From Bog-473 sp963744225 (GTDB lineage: Bacteria > Actinomycetota > Acidimicrobiia > Acidimicrobiales > RAAP-2): a stretch of 64,000 nucleotides of DNA. The first letter of the stretch is position 1; each line of letters opens with the position of its first letter. The DNA lies in contig CAVUSV010000002.1 in the NCBI GenBank assembly GCA_963744225.1, positions 117,688 to 181,687 of the forward strand, given 5' to 3'. The position numbers and the translations under genes were made by a program. The notes under the pieces were generated by a model that was not told the origin of the DNA, made no database searches, and worked only from the letters and a program-made list of their open reading frames with translations. This document shows, piece after piece, positions 17,575-26,648 of the stretch.

Positions 17575-19137
17575 TCACCGCCAGGTGTCGCGCGCCTGGA
17601 CGAGTCCCCTTTGGGGATGGAGGAACGTGCCGCTCAACGTCCGCTCCGCCGTGCGCATCTGCCACTGCAGCAGTTCCTGTGTGGCCTGCCAGGCAGCCTG
17701 GGTCACCCCCTCGCCGCCCTCGAGAAGGAGGTTGTGCGTCTGATCGGTGTCCGTCGAGAGATCGAACAGCAACGGCGGGAACGCGTCGGTCGTCTGCCGC
17801 GAACTGCACGTACTTGTAGCGCGGCCCACGCGACACCGCCAAGGCACAATGGCTCATCGGTATCCCGAACATGGACTCTGCTGCCCGGTGAACCGGGTCA
17901 GCGAAGGTCCATTCGAAATGCGCCGTCTCGCGCCAGTGTTCAGGGCGCGGCTTGCCGCGGAGGAAGGGGGAGAGCGACCAGCCATCGGCCTGCAGCGGCA
18001 CGTCGGCACCCAAGAATTCGCAGATCGTCGGCAGCACGTCGACGGACTCGGTGGGCACGTCGACCACGGTGCCGCGGCCGGCGTCCGCCTCTGCGCTCGG
18101 GTCCACGACGATCGAGGGGCACGTGGTAGCTCTCGTCCCAGTAGCCCAGCTTCTCCAGGAGCCAGTGGTCGCCGCCCATCTCGCCGTGGTCACTGGTCAG
18201 CACCACCAGCGTGGACTCGGCCAGACCGCTGCGCGCCAGGTAGTCGAAGAGCGGTCGCCAGCCCGTCGTCGACCTCGCGTTGGGCGCCGTAGTAGGTGGC
18301 CCGGATCTGCCGACGCTCGCGCTCATCGCGCGGGGCACCCACGCCTCTGATGCCCATGGCCAGCGCGCCCAGTGGATGCAGGGCGGCCTCCTGCTCGGGC
18401 GTCGGGCAGCCGGCGAACGGCTCGACCGCTTCGGCCGGGTAGAGGTCGTGATAGCCGATCGGGTTGCGCCGCGGCGGATGGGGCCGGATGAAGGAGGCGT
18501 GGACGAAGAACGGCTCGTCGCCGTTGCGCTCCAGCCACTCGACCACCGCCTCGCGGAGGAACATCGTCTGGGAAAGCTCGGCCGGGAAGCGCGCCGGGGC
18601 CCAGGTCGACCCGTGCGCGTCGGCACCCGGGAAACTTTCGAGGGCTCGATACAAGCTCATGCGGGATCGGCAGGGACGTCGACGCCCGTGCGCCGCAAGC
18701 CAGCGCCCCCAGGCTGGGCTCCCCTGTTCCCAGGGATCCTCGATCAAGACCCGGAAGCCCGGCAGGACGCCCTCGTAGGTGAAGAGCCTCGGGTCGTCCG
18801 GCGGCACCGTGCGCGGATCGACCGAGGTGTCCGTGTAGCCGAACAGGACGGGGTCGTAGCCAAGTCCACGCGCCAGGAGAGCGACGTTGGTGAACCGGGC
18901 GTCCAACGGGGTGCCGTTGAGGACGGAGCGGTTCCGGTGCTGGTAGGTGCCGGTGTAGAGGCAGGCCCGCGACGGGCCGCAGGGTGCCGCGTTGGCCCAG
19001 TGGTTGGCGAAGAGCACGCCCCGGGCGGCCAACGCGTCGAGCGTCGGCGTCTCGACCACTGGATGGCCCAGGGCCGAGAGACAGTCACCGCGCCACTGGT
19101 CGAGCGTGATGAACAGCACGTTGCGGGCGGCCGCCAT
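17575..19137 (-). CDS. Type I sulfatase (arylsulfatase/phosphonate monoester hydrolase family), frameshifted
   Basis: Reconstructed protein of about 520 residues, minus strand. The ATG at 19137 has AAGAG eight bases upstream; a GTG lies at 19146. The metal site VLFITLDQWRGDCLSALG and the formylglycine motif CGPSR in AAPCGPSRACLYTG are intact, with cysteine to be oxidised. Further along SDHGEMGGDHWLLEKLGYWDESYHVPL supplies more metal and active-site residues. The reading changes frame near 18250, 18110 and 17815, and probably has a compensating pair near 18650-18700. Family similarity persists throughout, with no other stops, so I read these as sequence indels. It heads the operon of SDR, EthD-like and SnoaL-like genes. 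Confidence 0.8.
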
Positions 19138-19215
19138 CGCCGCCACTCTTGTCGATCGCTGGGTACCTGAGCCCGGGCGGCCGGCCGGATGGCGCGGCAG
19201 CCAGCGCTGCCGGGC

Positions 19216-19468
19216 TCAAGACGTGCGGACCGTCGCTCCTCCGAGCCTCGTTCCGAACTCGATCAACCACGCGCCGAGGCGAGGCGCCACGGCCCGGCGC
19301 ACCGCTCGGCCACCGGTAACCGGGAGCCCGGCGGCCGAGCGCTGCGTCGCCCTGGGGCGTCAACTCTTGTGGACGTCGCCGCCGAGCCAGCCGATGCGAC
19401 CCTGCAGACGCCAGCAGATCCCGGCGATGAGCCTCGGCCTGGGACTGCACTGCCCTCGCCTGGATCAT
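19216..19468 (-). CDS. Small conserved helical protein, probably frameshifted
   Basis: Starting at the ATG at 19468, with GTGAGG just upstream, the minus strand encodes MIQARAVQSQAEAHRRDLL, an N-terminal helix typical of a very small unnamed actinobacterial protein family that ends in a short hydrophobic helix. The expected C-terminal part (RLGAWLIEFGTRLGGATVRTS, stop at 19216) is present but in another frame, so an indel lies between about 19330 and 19400. About 83 residues when joined. It would be the first gene after the minus-strand promoter at 19530-19559. I do not know a function. Confidence 0.35.
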
Positions 19469-19529
19469 CGGTTCACCTCACTCGCGTCGAGCTCAGTCCG
19501 GTGTCACAACTCCCGCCCAACACGTCTCG

Positions 19530-19559
19530 ATTTTAGCTGGATGTTTGACAGCAAATCAA
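19530..19559 (-). promoter_or_regulatory. Sigma-70 promoter for the sulfatase/SDR operon
   Basis: On the minus strand TTGATT (19559-19554) and TAAAAT (19535-19530) are 18 bases apart, upstream of the small protein start at 19468. It is interleaved with the plus-strand promoter at 19545-19573, so polymerase cannot occupy both at once. Together they form a compact divergent control point in otherwise GC-rich DNA. Confidence 0.55.
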
Positions 19560-19573
19560 GAATATTCTAATAT
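19545..19573 (+). promoter_or_regulatory. Near-consensus sigma-70 promoter with embedded palindrome for the ArsR-type regulator
   Basis: TTGACA (19545-19550), a 17-base spacer and TAATAT (19568-19573) give an almost ideal promoter. The perfect 10-base palindrome AGAATATTCT (19559-19568) lies between the hexamers and touches the -10, a natural repressor site. Transcription should begin near 19580, where an in-frame GTG (19580) and ATG (19586) lie, so the mRNA would be essentially leaderless. Confidence 0.65.
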
Positions 19574-19585
19574 AGCTCTGTGCCT

Positions 19586-20575
19586 ATGTTCACTGAGGAG
19601 GCCGCAGCGAGCGGCGCCCCGAATCGGTGACGGCTGCTCCCTCGCTGGCCATCGGACCTTTCCTGGCTCCTGTCGGTGGCTGCCCGGCCCTCGATGCAAG
19701 CCCGGTACCCGCAGCTGGTCGAGATGTTCAACGGCCGCGAGGACCTGGCAGATCGGGTCCGCAACTTCTGGGGCGACCGACCCGACGAGACTCTGCTTCA
19801 CCGAGATGCAGGTCCTGGCCCACCACGGCGGGGCCCTCGGCGAGACCGATCCCGAGGCCTTGTGGGCAGGCGCTCGAAGCGGCCGTGGCCACGGTGCCGC
19901 TCGACCTGGACATGCCGTCGGAGAGCCGCGAGGAGCGCGAGATATACCTCGATCGCTTCCGCAGGCTCAAGGAGTCTCCCGACGCTCCTCCGTTCGTACC
20001 TCGACCTCCTCAAGGAGGTCTGGGCACCGGTGGACGACATGTGGCAACAGGCGCTGCCGGTCATCGAGGAGGCGGCCGCCATGTCCTGGCGCAACATGAG
20101 GGGGGTCGGTCACTGGACATACTCATAACGCCGGGGTGTGACATCCTGCGGGAGGCCTCCCCGGGATCGACTCGAGCGTCGAAGCCGGGAAGCCCCTCCT
20201 CTTGGTCCCCTGCCTGTTCTTCGGATCGAGCATGTACCTGGAGTTCGCGGAACTCGTCGTCGTCGGCGTCGGGGTGGGCCACGGCGACGCGATGGCCCGG
20301 GCCCGGACCGAATCGGTGGCCCGACGGCTCAAGGCGGTGGCCGACCCGACCCGCCTGGCGCTCCTGCATTCACTGGCCACGACGCCGAGCACCGTGGGCG
20401 AGCTCGCGGCGCTGTTCCGGCTGGCCCAGCCGACCGTGAGCATGCACGTCAAGGTGCTCCGTCAGAGCGGGCTGGTGCGTCGGAGCGGCAGGGCGGAAGG
20501 CTGAGGCTCAGTGCCGATCCGGCCGCGGTCGAGTCGCTGCTCGGCGAGCTACGCCGCGCCGTCGCTGGCTCAGGT
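19586..20575 (+). CDS. ArsR-family regulator with N-terminal DUF5937-like domain, frameshifted
   Basis: Reconstructed regulator of about 320 residues. Pieces in order: PSLAIGPFLAPV, then ARYPQLVEMFNGREDLADRV and FWGDRPDETL, FTEMQVLAHHGG, PLDLDMPSESREEREIYLDR, SYLDLLKEVWAPVDDMWQQA, LLLVPCLFFGSSMYLEF, and finally the ArsR winged helix RRLKAVADPTRLALLHSLA with LAQPTVSMHVKVLRQSGLV. The pieces lie in three frames, with shifts about every 100-150 bases, yet none is lost, which points to sequencing indels. It is divergent from the sulfatase operon and probably represses both itself and that operon. The exact 3' end is uncertain; it meets the convergent P450 gene near 20585. Confidence 0.65.
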
Positions 20576-20584
20576 CACGCGGCG

Positions 20585-21796
20585 TCAGCGCGGCGCAGCG
20601 GGCGTCGCCGGCGCCAGCACGACGGGCAGCGACCGGATCCCGGCCACCGTGGTCGAGAGCACCCGCTCGGGCGATCCAGTCACGGCGTAAGCGGGAAAGC
20701 GCGCCAGCAGCTCCTCCACGAAGATCCTGGCCTCCAGCCGGGCCAGGCTGGCTCCCAGGCAGACGTGCTCCCCGAAGCCGAACGCGAGATGCACCGGGTT
20801 GGCGGGGCGCCCGCACGTCGAATTGCGCTGCGTCCTCCCCGAAGATCCGCTCGTCCCGGTTGCCCGAGGCATAGAGCAGGCACAGGTAGTCGCCCTGCTC
20901 GATCCGCGTCCCCGCCACTGATGTCCTCGGTGGCGGTCCGGCAGAAGGCGTGGACCGGCGTGACCCAGCGCAGGCACTCCTCGACGGCGCCGGGCAGCGA
21001 GGTCGGCGTCCCCTGCCAACAGCGGCCCGCTGGTCCGGGTGCTCGTGCAAGACCAGGGCCGTCCCCGACAGCAGCGTGCGCGTCGTCTCGTTGCCGGCCA
21101 CCAGGAGGGTCAGGAGGAACATGAACAGCTCGTCCTTGCTGAGCGGGCACCCGTCGACCTCGCTGCCCACGAGCAGCGACACGAGGTCGTCCCCCGGTCG
21201 CGTCTCGCTTGGCCCGGATGTGCTCCACGATGAACCCCGCCAGCTCGCCCAGTGCCGCCATCGTCTCGTCGGGGGTAGGTCGGGGGACTCGATGGCGGCA
21301 TCGGACCAGCGGCGGAAGTCCTGCCGGTCCGCCTCGTCGATCCCCAGCAGCTCGGCGATGACCGTGAGGGGGAACGGGGCCGCCAGCTCGGCGACGAAGT
21401 CGATCTCTCCGTGCGCCTCGGCGGCGTCGAGGAGCGGCACGGCGCTCTTGCGGATGGACTCCGCCAACCCGGCCAGGCCCGTGGCGTGAAGCGCCGGTTG
21501 ACCAGCCCGCGGAAGGCCGCGTGCTCGGGCGGGTCCATGTGCAGGATCGAGCGGCGCCGGCATCGGCGTCCGCGCTGGTGCGGATCGGATCGTTGACCAG
21601 GGCGCCCCGGCCCGAGCAGAAACGGCGCGGGTCGCGGCTGAGGTCCCGGATGTCCTCGTAGCGGGTCACGACCCAGAAGCCCGGGCCGCAGCTGGTGGAC
21701 CGGATCCTCGGCGCGCAGCCGCGCCAGAACCTCGTAGTAGTCGTCCCGGGCGAAGAACGCGGCCTCCCGCGGATCGATGGGCTGGTCACCGGACAC
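20585..21796 (-). CDS. Cytochrome P450, frameshifted
   Basis: Reconstructed class I bacterial P450 of about 400 residues, minus strand, GTG start at 21796. In order: DDYYEVLARLRAEDPVH, FWVVTRYEDIRDLSRDPRRF, LHMDPPEHAAFRGLVNRRF (C-helix), FPLTVIAELLGIDEADRQDF, the oxygen-activating I-helix LLVAGNETTRTLLSG, and the haem loop FGFGEHVCLGASLARLEAR. The last piece ends SLPVVLAPATPAAPR at 20585. Frame changes occur at roughly 21660, 21515, 21270, 21200, 21010, 20930 and 20830. Similar to CYP enzymes that hydroxylate steroids or terpenoids in actinobacteria. Needs ferredoxin and reductase, not encoded next to it. Confidence 0.8.
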
Positions 21797-21882
21797 GATC
21801 CGAGCGTACTGTGCACCGCGGTGCGAACCCACGACGTCCACAACACCATCAACGACCACAACAGCTCGCGACGACAACGACA

Positions 21883-21909
21883 CCCACGACGCCCACGACA
21901 CCCACGACA
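21883..21909. repeat. Three tandem 9-base repeats in a divergent intergenic region
   Basis: CCCACGAC followed by G, A and A is repeated three times without gap between the P450 and the lipocalin-like gene. It does not fall in a supported gene. It may be simple-sequence expansion or a cluster of regulator sites. Confidence 0.45.
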
Positions 21910-21934
21910 GTGCCAGCACCGGCGACCGGCCGAC

Positions 21935-23133
21935 ATGACCGCCGAACAGACCGAACCTGCGCCCCGTCCCGGCGCCTCGCCCTATCCCGCCTCCGCCGAG
22001 CACGCACCCCTGAGCGGGCTCGATGAGTTCCTCGATCCACAACTCCCCTACCCCGGTCCGCGTCATGTGGACCCCCGACGCCCAGGCCTACGAGCGCGTG
22101 TGGTTCACCTGCCAGGACAAGGTCGGTGAGTTGCTGGTCGTCATCGGCCTCGCCTTCTACCCGAACCTCGGCACCGCCGAAGCCTTCGCCATCGTCAACG
22201 TGCGGGGCCGCCACACCACCGTGCGGGCGCACAAGACGCTCCCCACCGACCGCATGGACATGTCGATCGGGCCCTTCAGCTTCCAGCTCGTCGAGCCCTT
22301 CCGCCAATGGCGTCTCCGGCTCGACGCCGATCACCCCGACCACCCCGACGTCTCGGAGCACGGCATCTCCTTCGACATCACGTGGCACGACACCAAGCGC
22401 CCGATCTTCCGCCAACTCGGCGCCGGCCTGATCGTCGGCGGCCGCGCCGTCAGCCCGGTGGCCGGCTACGACGGCTTCGGCCGCCAGGAGGGCTGGGTGG
22501 AGGCCCACGGCGAGCGCTTCGCACTCGGGCGCGCCACCCACCTGGGAACGCGCGACCATCACTGGGGCGTCCGCGACGGTGTCGGCGGCCCCGGCCGCTA
22601 CATGGGCATGCAACATCCCGCACAGCGGCGAGTGGGTCGAGTTCGAGGACTTCGGCGTCTGGGGCGACCACGTGCTCTACAACATCGGCGACCCACGCAA
22701 ACGCAGCGCCACCTTGGCCAAGCGTGTCCACCGCATGCGCTTCGAACCCGACACCCAGCTGCTCGAGAGCGGCGAGGTCGACCTGGTGTTCGCCGACGGA
22801 TCGGTCAAGACGATGTCCTTCGAACGTCTCGGCCACCAGATCGCGTTCCTGCGCTGCGCCATGTATGGCGGCCCCAACGGGGGCACGCCCGACGGCGACC
22901 TCTGGCACGGCATGAAGGTGGCGCCCGACGGCGAGGTGGTCGTCCACGGCGAGACCTTCGACGTCACCGACCCCGACGTGCGCCGCCGCCTGGCCGGTCT
23001 GGACCAGCACCACTGCCGCGTCACCTGCGACGGCGAGGTCACCTACGGGCTCGTGGAGCCCTACGACACCCTGTGCTACGAGGTGGCCAAAGCCGGCGTC
23101 ATGGGCTTCTCGCTTCTCGACCCTGCGCCCTGA
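21935..23133 (+). CDS. Lipocalin/CrtC-like conserved protein (DUF7064/DUF7065 type), frameshifted
   Basis: Reconstructed protein of about 400 residues starting MTAEQTEPAPRP at 21935. Its body is beta-rich: VMWTPDAQAYERVWFTCQDK, DRMDMSIGPFSFQLVEPFRQWRLRL, ISFDITWHDTKRPIF and WGVRDGVGGPGRYMG, then HSGEWVEFEDFGVWGDHVLYN and a C-terminal HHCRVTCDGEVTYGLVEPYD. The order resembles proteins with two lipocalin-like halves related to hydroxyneurosporene synthase/AttH. One base too many near 22035 and an indel near 22610 break the frame. Often found beside P450s and CoA enzymes in actinobacterial lipid degradation loci; its chemistry is unknown. Confidence 0.6.
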
Positions 23134-23212
23134 CCCCGCTCCCCTGCGGCACACGCCCGCTCGTCTGGCGTGGCCGCCGATCCGTGCGGTCCTCCGCCCC
23201 TCCCAGCGGACC

Positions 23213-24259
23213 TCATCGGTTGCCCGGCGACCGGGACGCCGCCTCCAGCCGGGCCAACAGGATGTCGCCCATCGGGTTCTCCCGCCGACGCGGGTCCCCA
23301 GTGATGCGCTGATGGCGGTCATTGATGGCCAGTGCCCTCGCCAGCGCGAAGACCTCGTGCCAGGCAAGGTCGTTCACCTCGTACCCGCTCAGGCGTTCGT
23401 AGCGCTCGAGCGCCTCGAGCGACCCGGGGAAGCCCGGTGGCCGCGCCCCGAACAGCGCGTCCATCATGAATTCGAGCCCGAAGTACCAGCCGAGGTCCAT
23501 CTCGCGCGGCCCGATGGCCGCCAGGTCCCAGTCGAGCACGGCGGTCACCCGGCGCCGAGGGTCGAAGACGAGATTGCCCAGCCGGACGTCACCCCACAGG
23601 AGCACCGCCTCTTGCTCGGGCGGCCGATGGAGGGCGCACCACTCGAGCGCCTCGGCCAACGCGGGCAACGGCTCACCCTGCGACGACCAGGCCACGTAGG
23701 CGACCCAGCGGTCCACCGCGTTGCCCAACCGCGTTCCCGGCAGGACCTGTTCCAGGGTGGTGCCGTGCCATGGCACCGCATGGATGCCGGCCAACGCGTC
23801 CATCAGGCCGTCGTGCATCACGCGCTGGAGCGCCGGCCCGGCGTCGCGCACGTAGCGATCCAAGAGCGGCGCCGGCCCGGGCACGTCGCCGGGCACGCGA
23901 GGCATGACGAGAAACGGTCCGCCGATCCACTGCGGGTCGGTGACGACGCGTGCGGGCGCCGGTGCGGGCACCCCGGCGGCGGCGGCGATGTTCTGGACTA
24001 TCGCCTGCGGCTCGAGGTCGTAGTCGGGGAAGGTGGGCTCAAGGGGGGGCAGGCGCACCACGATGCCCGGATCAGGCCCGTCGAGCTCGATCAGCACCGT
24101 CTCGTTCGCCATGCCGCCCTGGGCGTGCATCAGCGAGGTGATGCGCGGCACGTGCCCCGCCGCAGCGGGCCGGCCGGGGACGAGATCGGGGTGCGCCGCG
24201 ACCCAACGCTCCAGCCCGGCGCGCAGCGCCGCGTCGTCTCGCCGCCCCCCGGTAGCCAC
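23213..24259 (-). CDS. Aminoglycoside-phosphotransferase-fold kinase (APH family)
   Basis: Kinase-like protein of 348 residues. ATP-side features include a beta-rich N-terminus with MANETVLIEL and the residue set leading to PFLVMPRVPG. The catalytic (Brenner) motif reads LLWGDVRLGNLVFD, with tryptophan where histidine is common, followed by AVLDWDLAAIGPREMDLGW, supplying the metal aspartate. This is the ACAD10/hydroxyacyl-CoA-linked subgroup of small-molecule kinases found in fatty acid and steroid degradation loci rather than a drug-resistance enzyme. GTG start at 24259, immediately after the stop of the upstream gene, so it is probably the last gene of a three-gene operon with 24260-25803. 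Confidence 0.8.
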   Translation of the reverse strand: MATGGRRDDAALRAGLERWVAAHPDLVPGRPAAAGHVPRITSLMHAQGGMANETVLIELDGPDPGIVVRLPPLEPTFPDYDLEPQAIVQNIAAAAGVPAPAPARVVTDPQWIGGPFLVMPRVPGDVPGPAPLLDRYVRDAGPALQRVMHDGLMDALAGIHAVPWHGTTLEQVLPGTRLGNAVDRWVAYVAWSSQGEPLPALAEALEWCALHRPPEQEAVLLWGDVRLGNLVFDPRRRVTAVLDWDLAAIGPREMDLGWYFGLEFMMDALFGARPPGFPGSLEALERYERLSGYEVNDLAWHEVFALARALAINDRHQRITGDPRRRENPMGDILLARLEAASRSPGNR

Positions 24260-24754
24260 CTACGGAAGGTAGACGACGGCCCGCCATTGGCCCGTCATGT
24301 CGGCTCGGCACAACGCGGTGCCGGCGCGGACGCACCAGGTGATGACGTCGATCTCGGGCGTGTCCGCGGGAGTCCGCAGGACGAGCCCCCGCCGGACATG
24401 GTCCTGGCGCACGACCCACCCGCCGGGCATCGTCACCCCGACCTCAGCGAGGCGCGCCAACGCCTTGCCGCCCGTCGGGTGCATGAGACCGACGGTGAAG
24501 CCCTCGGTGTCACGGCGGTCCAGCTTGGGCGGCATGACCGTTGCCATCGTCACGGGAGGGGTGCGGTTGCCGAAGAACGCGAACAGACCGGTGGGGGGGT
24601 CGACGTCGATGGCGTCCTCGTCTATCCCTGGCATGAGGTTGATCCAGCCGCTCCCCGCTCCACGCAGCTGCGCCAGGGCGTCGGCCACGCCGCCGACGTC
24701 CGGCGGCCAGAACTCCAACGTCTTGGTCTCGCGCTGGCCCCTCACCGCCGCCAT
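24260..24754 (-). CDS. Conserved hypothetical protein
   Basis: Protein of 164 residues, start ATG at 24754, overlapping the end of the nitronate monooxygenase gene by 13 bases and followed without gap by the kinase gene. It begins MAAVRGQRETKTLEFWPPD, is soluble, and contains two similar-looking halves around FAFFGNRTPPVTMATVMPP and CRADMTGQWRAVVYLP. No motif I recognise. The tight packing implies a shared role with the nitronate monooxygenase and the kinase. Confidence 0.65.
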   Translation of the reverse strand: MAAVRGQRETKTLEFWPPDVGGVADALAQLRGAGSGWINLMPGIDEDAIDVDPPTGLFAFFGNRTPPVTMATVMPPKLDRRDTEGFTVGLMHPTGGKALARLAEVGVTMPGGWVVRQDHVRRGLVLRTPADTPEIDVITWCVRAGTALCRADMTGQWRAVVYLP

Positions 24755-25803
24755 CCTGGCATCAGCCGGCTGATGACCTCGGCGGCCGGGCGGGCCTCGG
24801 CCCCCCGGAAACCCGTCCCGGCATACAGGCTCATGTGCTGGGGGTCTCCGAGCCGTGTCGCCGCGGCACGAAGGGGCCGCGTCCCGTTGTTGATCTCCGG
24901 GTAGGCCGCCGGCGCCTGCGGATGTGCCCGCACCATCTCGTTGACCAGCGCTCGGGCCCGGCGGCCGCTGAAGGCCCGGGTGACCGTCGTTCGGTCGAAC
25001 ACGGGGTCGCCCAGGGCGTCCTTGTACGGCGGGGCCGCCCCGCATTCGGGGCAGCGCAAGAAGGCCGTCCCCGCTTGCACCAGGTCGGCGCCACGAGCCA
25101 GGAGGTCCGCAACGTCGTCCGGGCCGCCCACCCCTCCCGCCGCGACGAGCGGCACCAGGGTGCGCTGGCGGACCGCGGCGAGCAGCGCACGCACGGGACG
25201 GTCCTGATCGGGGCGGTCGTCGTTGGCCAGGCTGCCCCGGTGGGCCCCGGCCTCCGCTCCCTGGAGGCAGAGCGCGTCGGGCCCGGCGCGCAAGGCGCGT
25301 GCCGCCTCTTCGGGCGTCGTCACGGTCAGGAGGACGAGCGACCCCGCGGCCTGCAGCGATCGCACGACGTCGGTGTCGGGGACGCCGAAAGTGAAGCTCA
25401 CGGCCGCCGGAGGCCGGACCAGCAGTGCGTCGACCTTGGCGGCATACTCGTCGTCGTCCCACGACGGCACGCCGAGCGTCGCCTCCAGGGCGACCGCCTC
25501 TTCGTTGAGCGACGACAGGTAGGCGGCGACGCGGTCCGGGTCGGTCGCCGGGTGCCCGGGCACGAAGACGTTCACTCCGAAGGCGTCCACGCCAGCGGAC
25601 CAGACCGCTTCCATCTCGGTCGCCATGCCGTCCACGGACTTGTAGCCGGCGGCCAGGAAACCCAGCGCACCCGCCGACGCGGCGGCCACGACGAGCTCGA
25701 CCGTCGTGGGACCACCCGCCATGGGCGCCACGACCAACGGCAGTGGCCCGAGGTTCCGCAACCGCGTGCGGCTGCCACCAGTGGGGTCAGAGCCGGCGGC
25801 CAC
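24742..25803 (-). CDS. Nitronate monooxygenase (class I type)
   Basis: FMN-dependent monooxygenase of 353 residues. The start is a GTG at 25803 (a second GTG lies at 25809), with GTGAGG upstream; a longer in-frame reading toward 26379 is antisense to the nitroreductase and is rejected. Visible: LPLVVAPMAGGPTTVELVVA (N-terminal FMN loop), FGVNVFVPG, DALCLQGAEAGAHRGS (the conserved EAGGHRG-like segment with His), LVPLVAAGGVGGPDD and GADLVQAGTAFL. It is closer to class I NMO than the copy at 1555-2520. Divergent from a nitroreductase with only 45 bases between starts. Confidence 0.88.
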   Translation of the reverse strand: MAAGSDPTGGSRTRLRNLGPLPLVVAPMAGGPTTVELVVAAASAGALGFLAAGYKSVDGMATEMEAVWSAGVDAFGVNVFVPGHPATDPDRVAAYLSSLNEEAVALEATLGVPSWDDDEYAAKVDALLVRPPAAVSFTFGVPDTDVVRSLQAAGSLVLLTVTTPEEAARALRAGPDALCLQGAEAGAHRGSLANDDRPDQDRPVRALLAAVRQRTLVPLVAAGGVGGPDDVADLLARGADLVQAGTAFLRCPECGAAPPYKDALGDPVFDRTTVTRAFSGRRARALVNEMVRAHPQAPAAYPEINNGTRPLRAAATRLGDPQHMSLYAGTGFRGAEARPAAEVISRLMPGWRR

Positions 25804-25848
25804 GGTCACCTCACCACACTGAGCCAGTACCGCTACCGTGGGCAACCC

Positions 25849-26559
25849 GTGGACCTCGACCTCGTCGACACCCTGCGCAACACCGGCGCCGTCCGCCAAT
25901 TCCATCCCGACCCCGTCACCGACGACGTGCTCGAGCGACTGCTCGACACGGCCCGCTTCGCCCCGAGCGGTGGCAACCGCCAAGGCTGGCGCGTCATCGT
26001 CGTGAAGGACTCCGCCACCCGCGCCGCGCTGCGCGACATCTACCAACGCGGCTGGTACGAGTACCTTGCCATGATGTCGGCGGGGTTGGTGCCCTGGGCG
26101 CCGGTGACGGACCGCGAGGCGGAGGCGACCGCCCTCGCCGACGCCGCAGCCTTCGCCGAGGCGGGCGCCGCCGCACCCGGATTCGCCGAGACGCTCGATA
26201 CCGCCCCGGCCCTCCTGCTCGTCCTCGCCGACCTTTCTGCGCTCGCCGCAGTGGACCGTGACCTGCCGCGCTACACCCTGGCCGGGGGCGCCTCCATCTA
26301 CCCCTTCGTCTGGAGCCTGCTCTTGGCCGCCCCGACGGAGGGCCTCGCCGGGGTGATCACGACGATGCCGGTGCGCCACGAAGACGACGTGCGTGCGCTC
26401 TTCGGCATCCCCGACACCGTGGCGGTCGCCGCCTTGGTGGTCCTCGGCCGACCGGTGTCGGCCCCACGCCGGTTGAAGCGGGCACCGGTGGGATCCTTCT
26501 GCTGGGTCGACCGCTACGAGGGCGCGCCGCTGGCGGGCCCCGGCGGCACCCCGGACTGA
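25849..26559 (+). CDS. Nitroreductase family protein
   Basis: FMN-binding reductase of 236 residues, GTG start at 25849 (VDLDLVDTLRNTGAVRQF). The first part holds the FMN-phosphate site RQFHPDPVTDDVLERLLDTARFAPSG and the GNRQGWRVIVVKD strand. The segment ASIYPFVWSLLLAAPTEGLAGV and the LFGIPDTVAVAALVVLGRP tail are typical of the NfnB-like fold. An unstructured insert around residues 75-105 is Ala-rich. It could reduce nitro groups, enoates or quinones. The shared 45-base promoter region with the nitronate monooxygenase suggests joint control. Confidence 0.85.
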   Translation: MDLDLVDTLRNTGAVRQFHPDPVTDDVLERLLDTARFAPSGGNRQGWRVIVVKDSATRAALRDIYQRGWYEYLAMMSAGLVPWAPVTDREAEATALADAAAFAEAGAAAPGFAETLDTAPALLLVLADLSALAAVDRDLPRYTLAGGASIYPFVWSLLLAAPTEGLAGVITTMPVRHEDDVRALFGIPDTVAVAALVVLGRPVSAPRRLKRAPVGSFCWVDRYEGAPLAGPGGTPD

Positions 26560-26648
26560 GTCAGGGGCACATAGGGCCGCCAGTCGAGGGCAGCAACGGA
26601 CGCACGAGGGTGGGCCGAACTCTGACCGGCGCCGTGGTGAAATGGGTC

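Noticed and set aside
21811..22026. Thr/Pro repeat protein encoded across the 9-base repeats
   Set aside because: The frame has a TTPTTPTT-like stretch but no ribosome site or family, and the lipocalin-like gene starts within it in another frame.
17575..22600. Programmed frameshifting or a decayed genomic island
   Set aside because: Shifts are too many, lie at no common slippery site, hit every adjacent gene alike, and no in-frame stops or missense damage to catalytic motifs are seen.
24835..25848. N-terminal extension of the nitroreductase
   Set aside because: The open frame reaches back across the nitronate monooxygenase on the other strand; only the part from 25849 has nitroreductase character.
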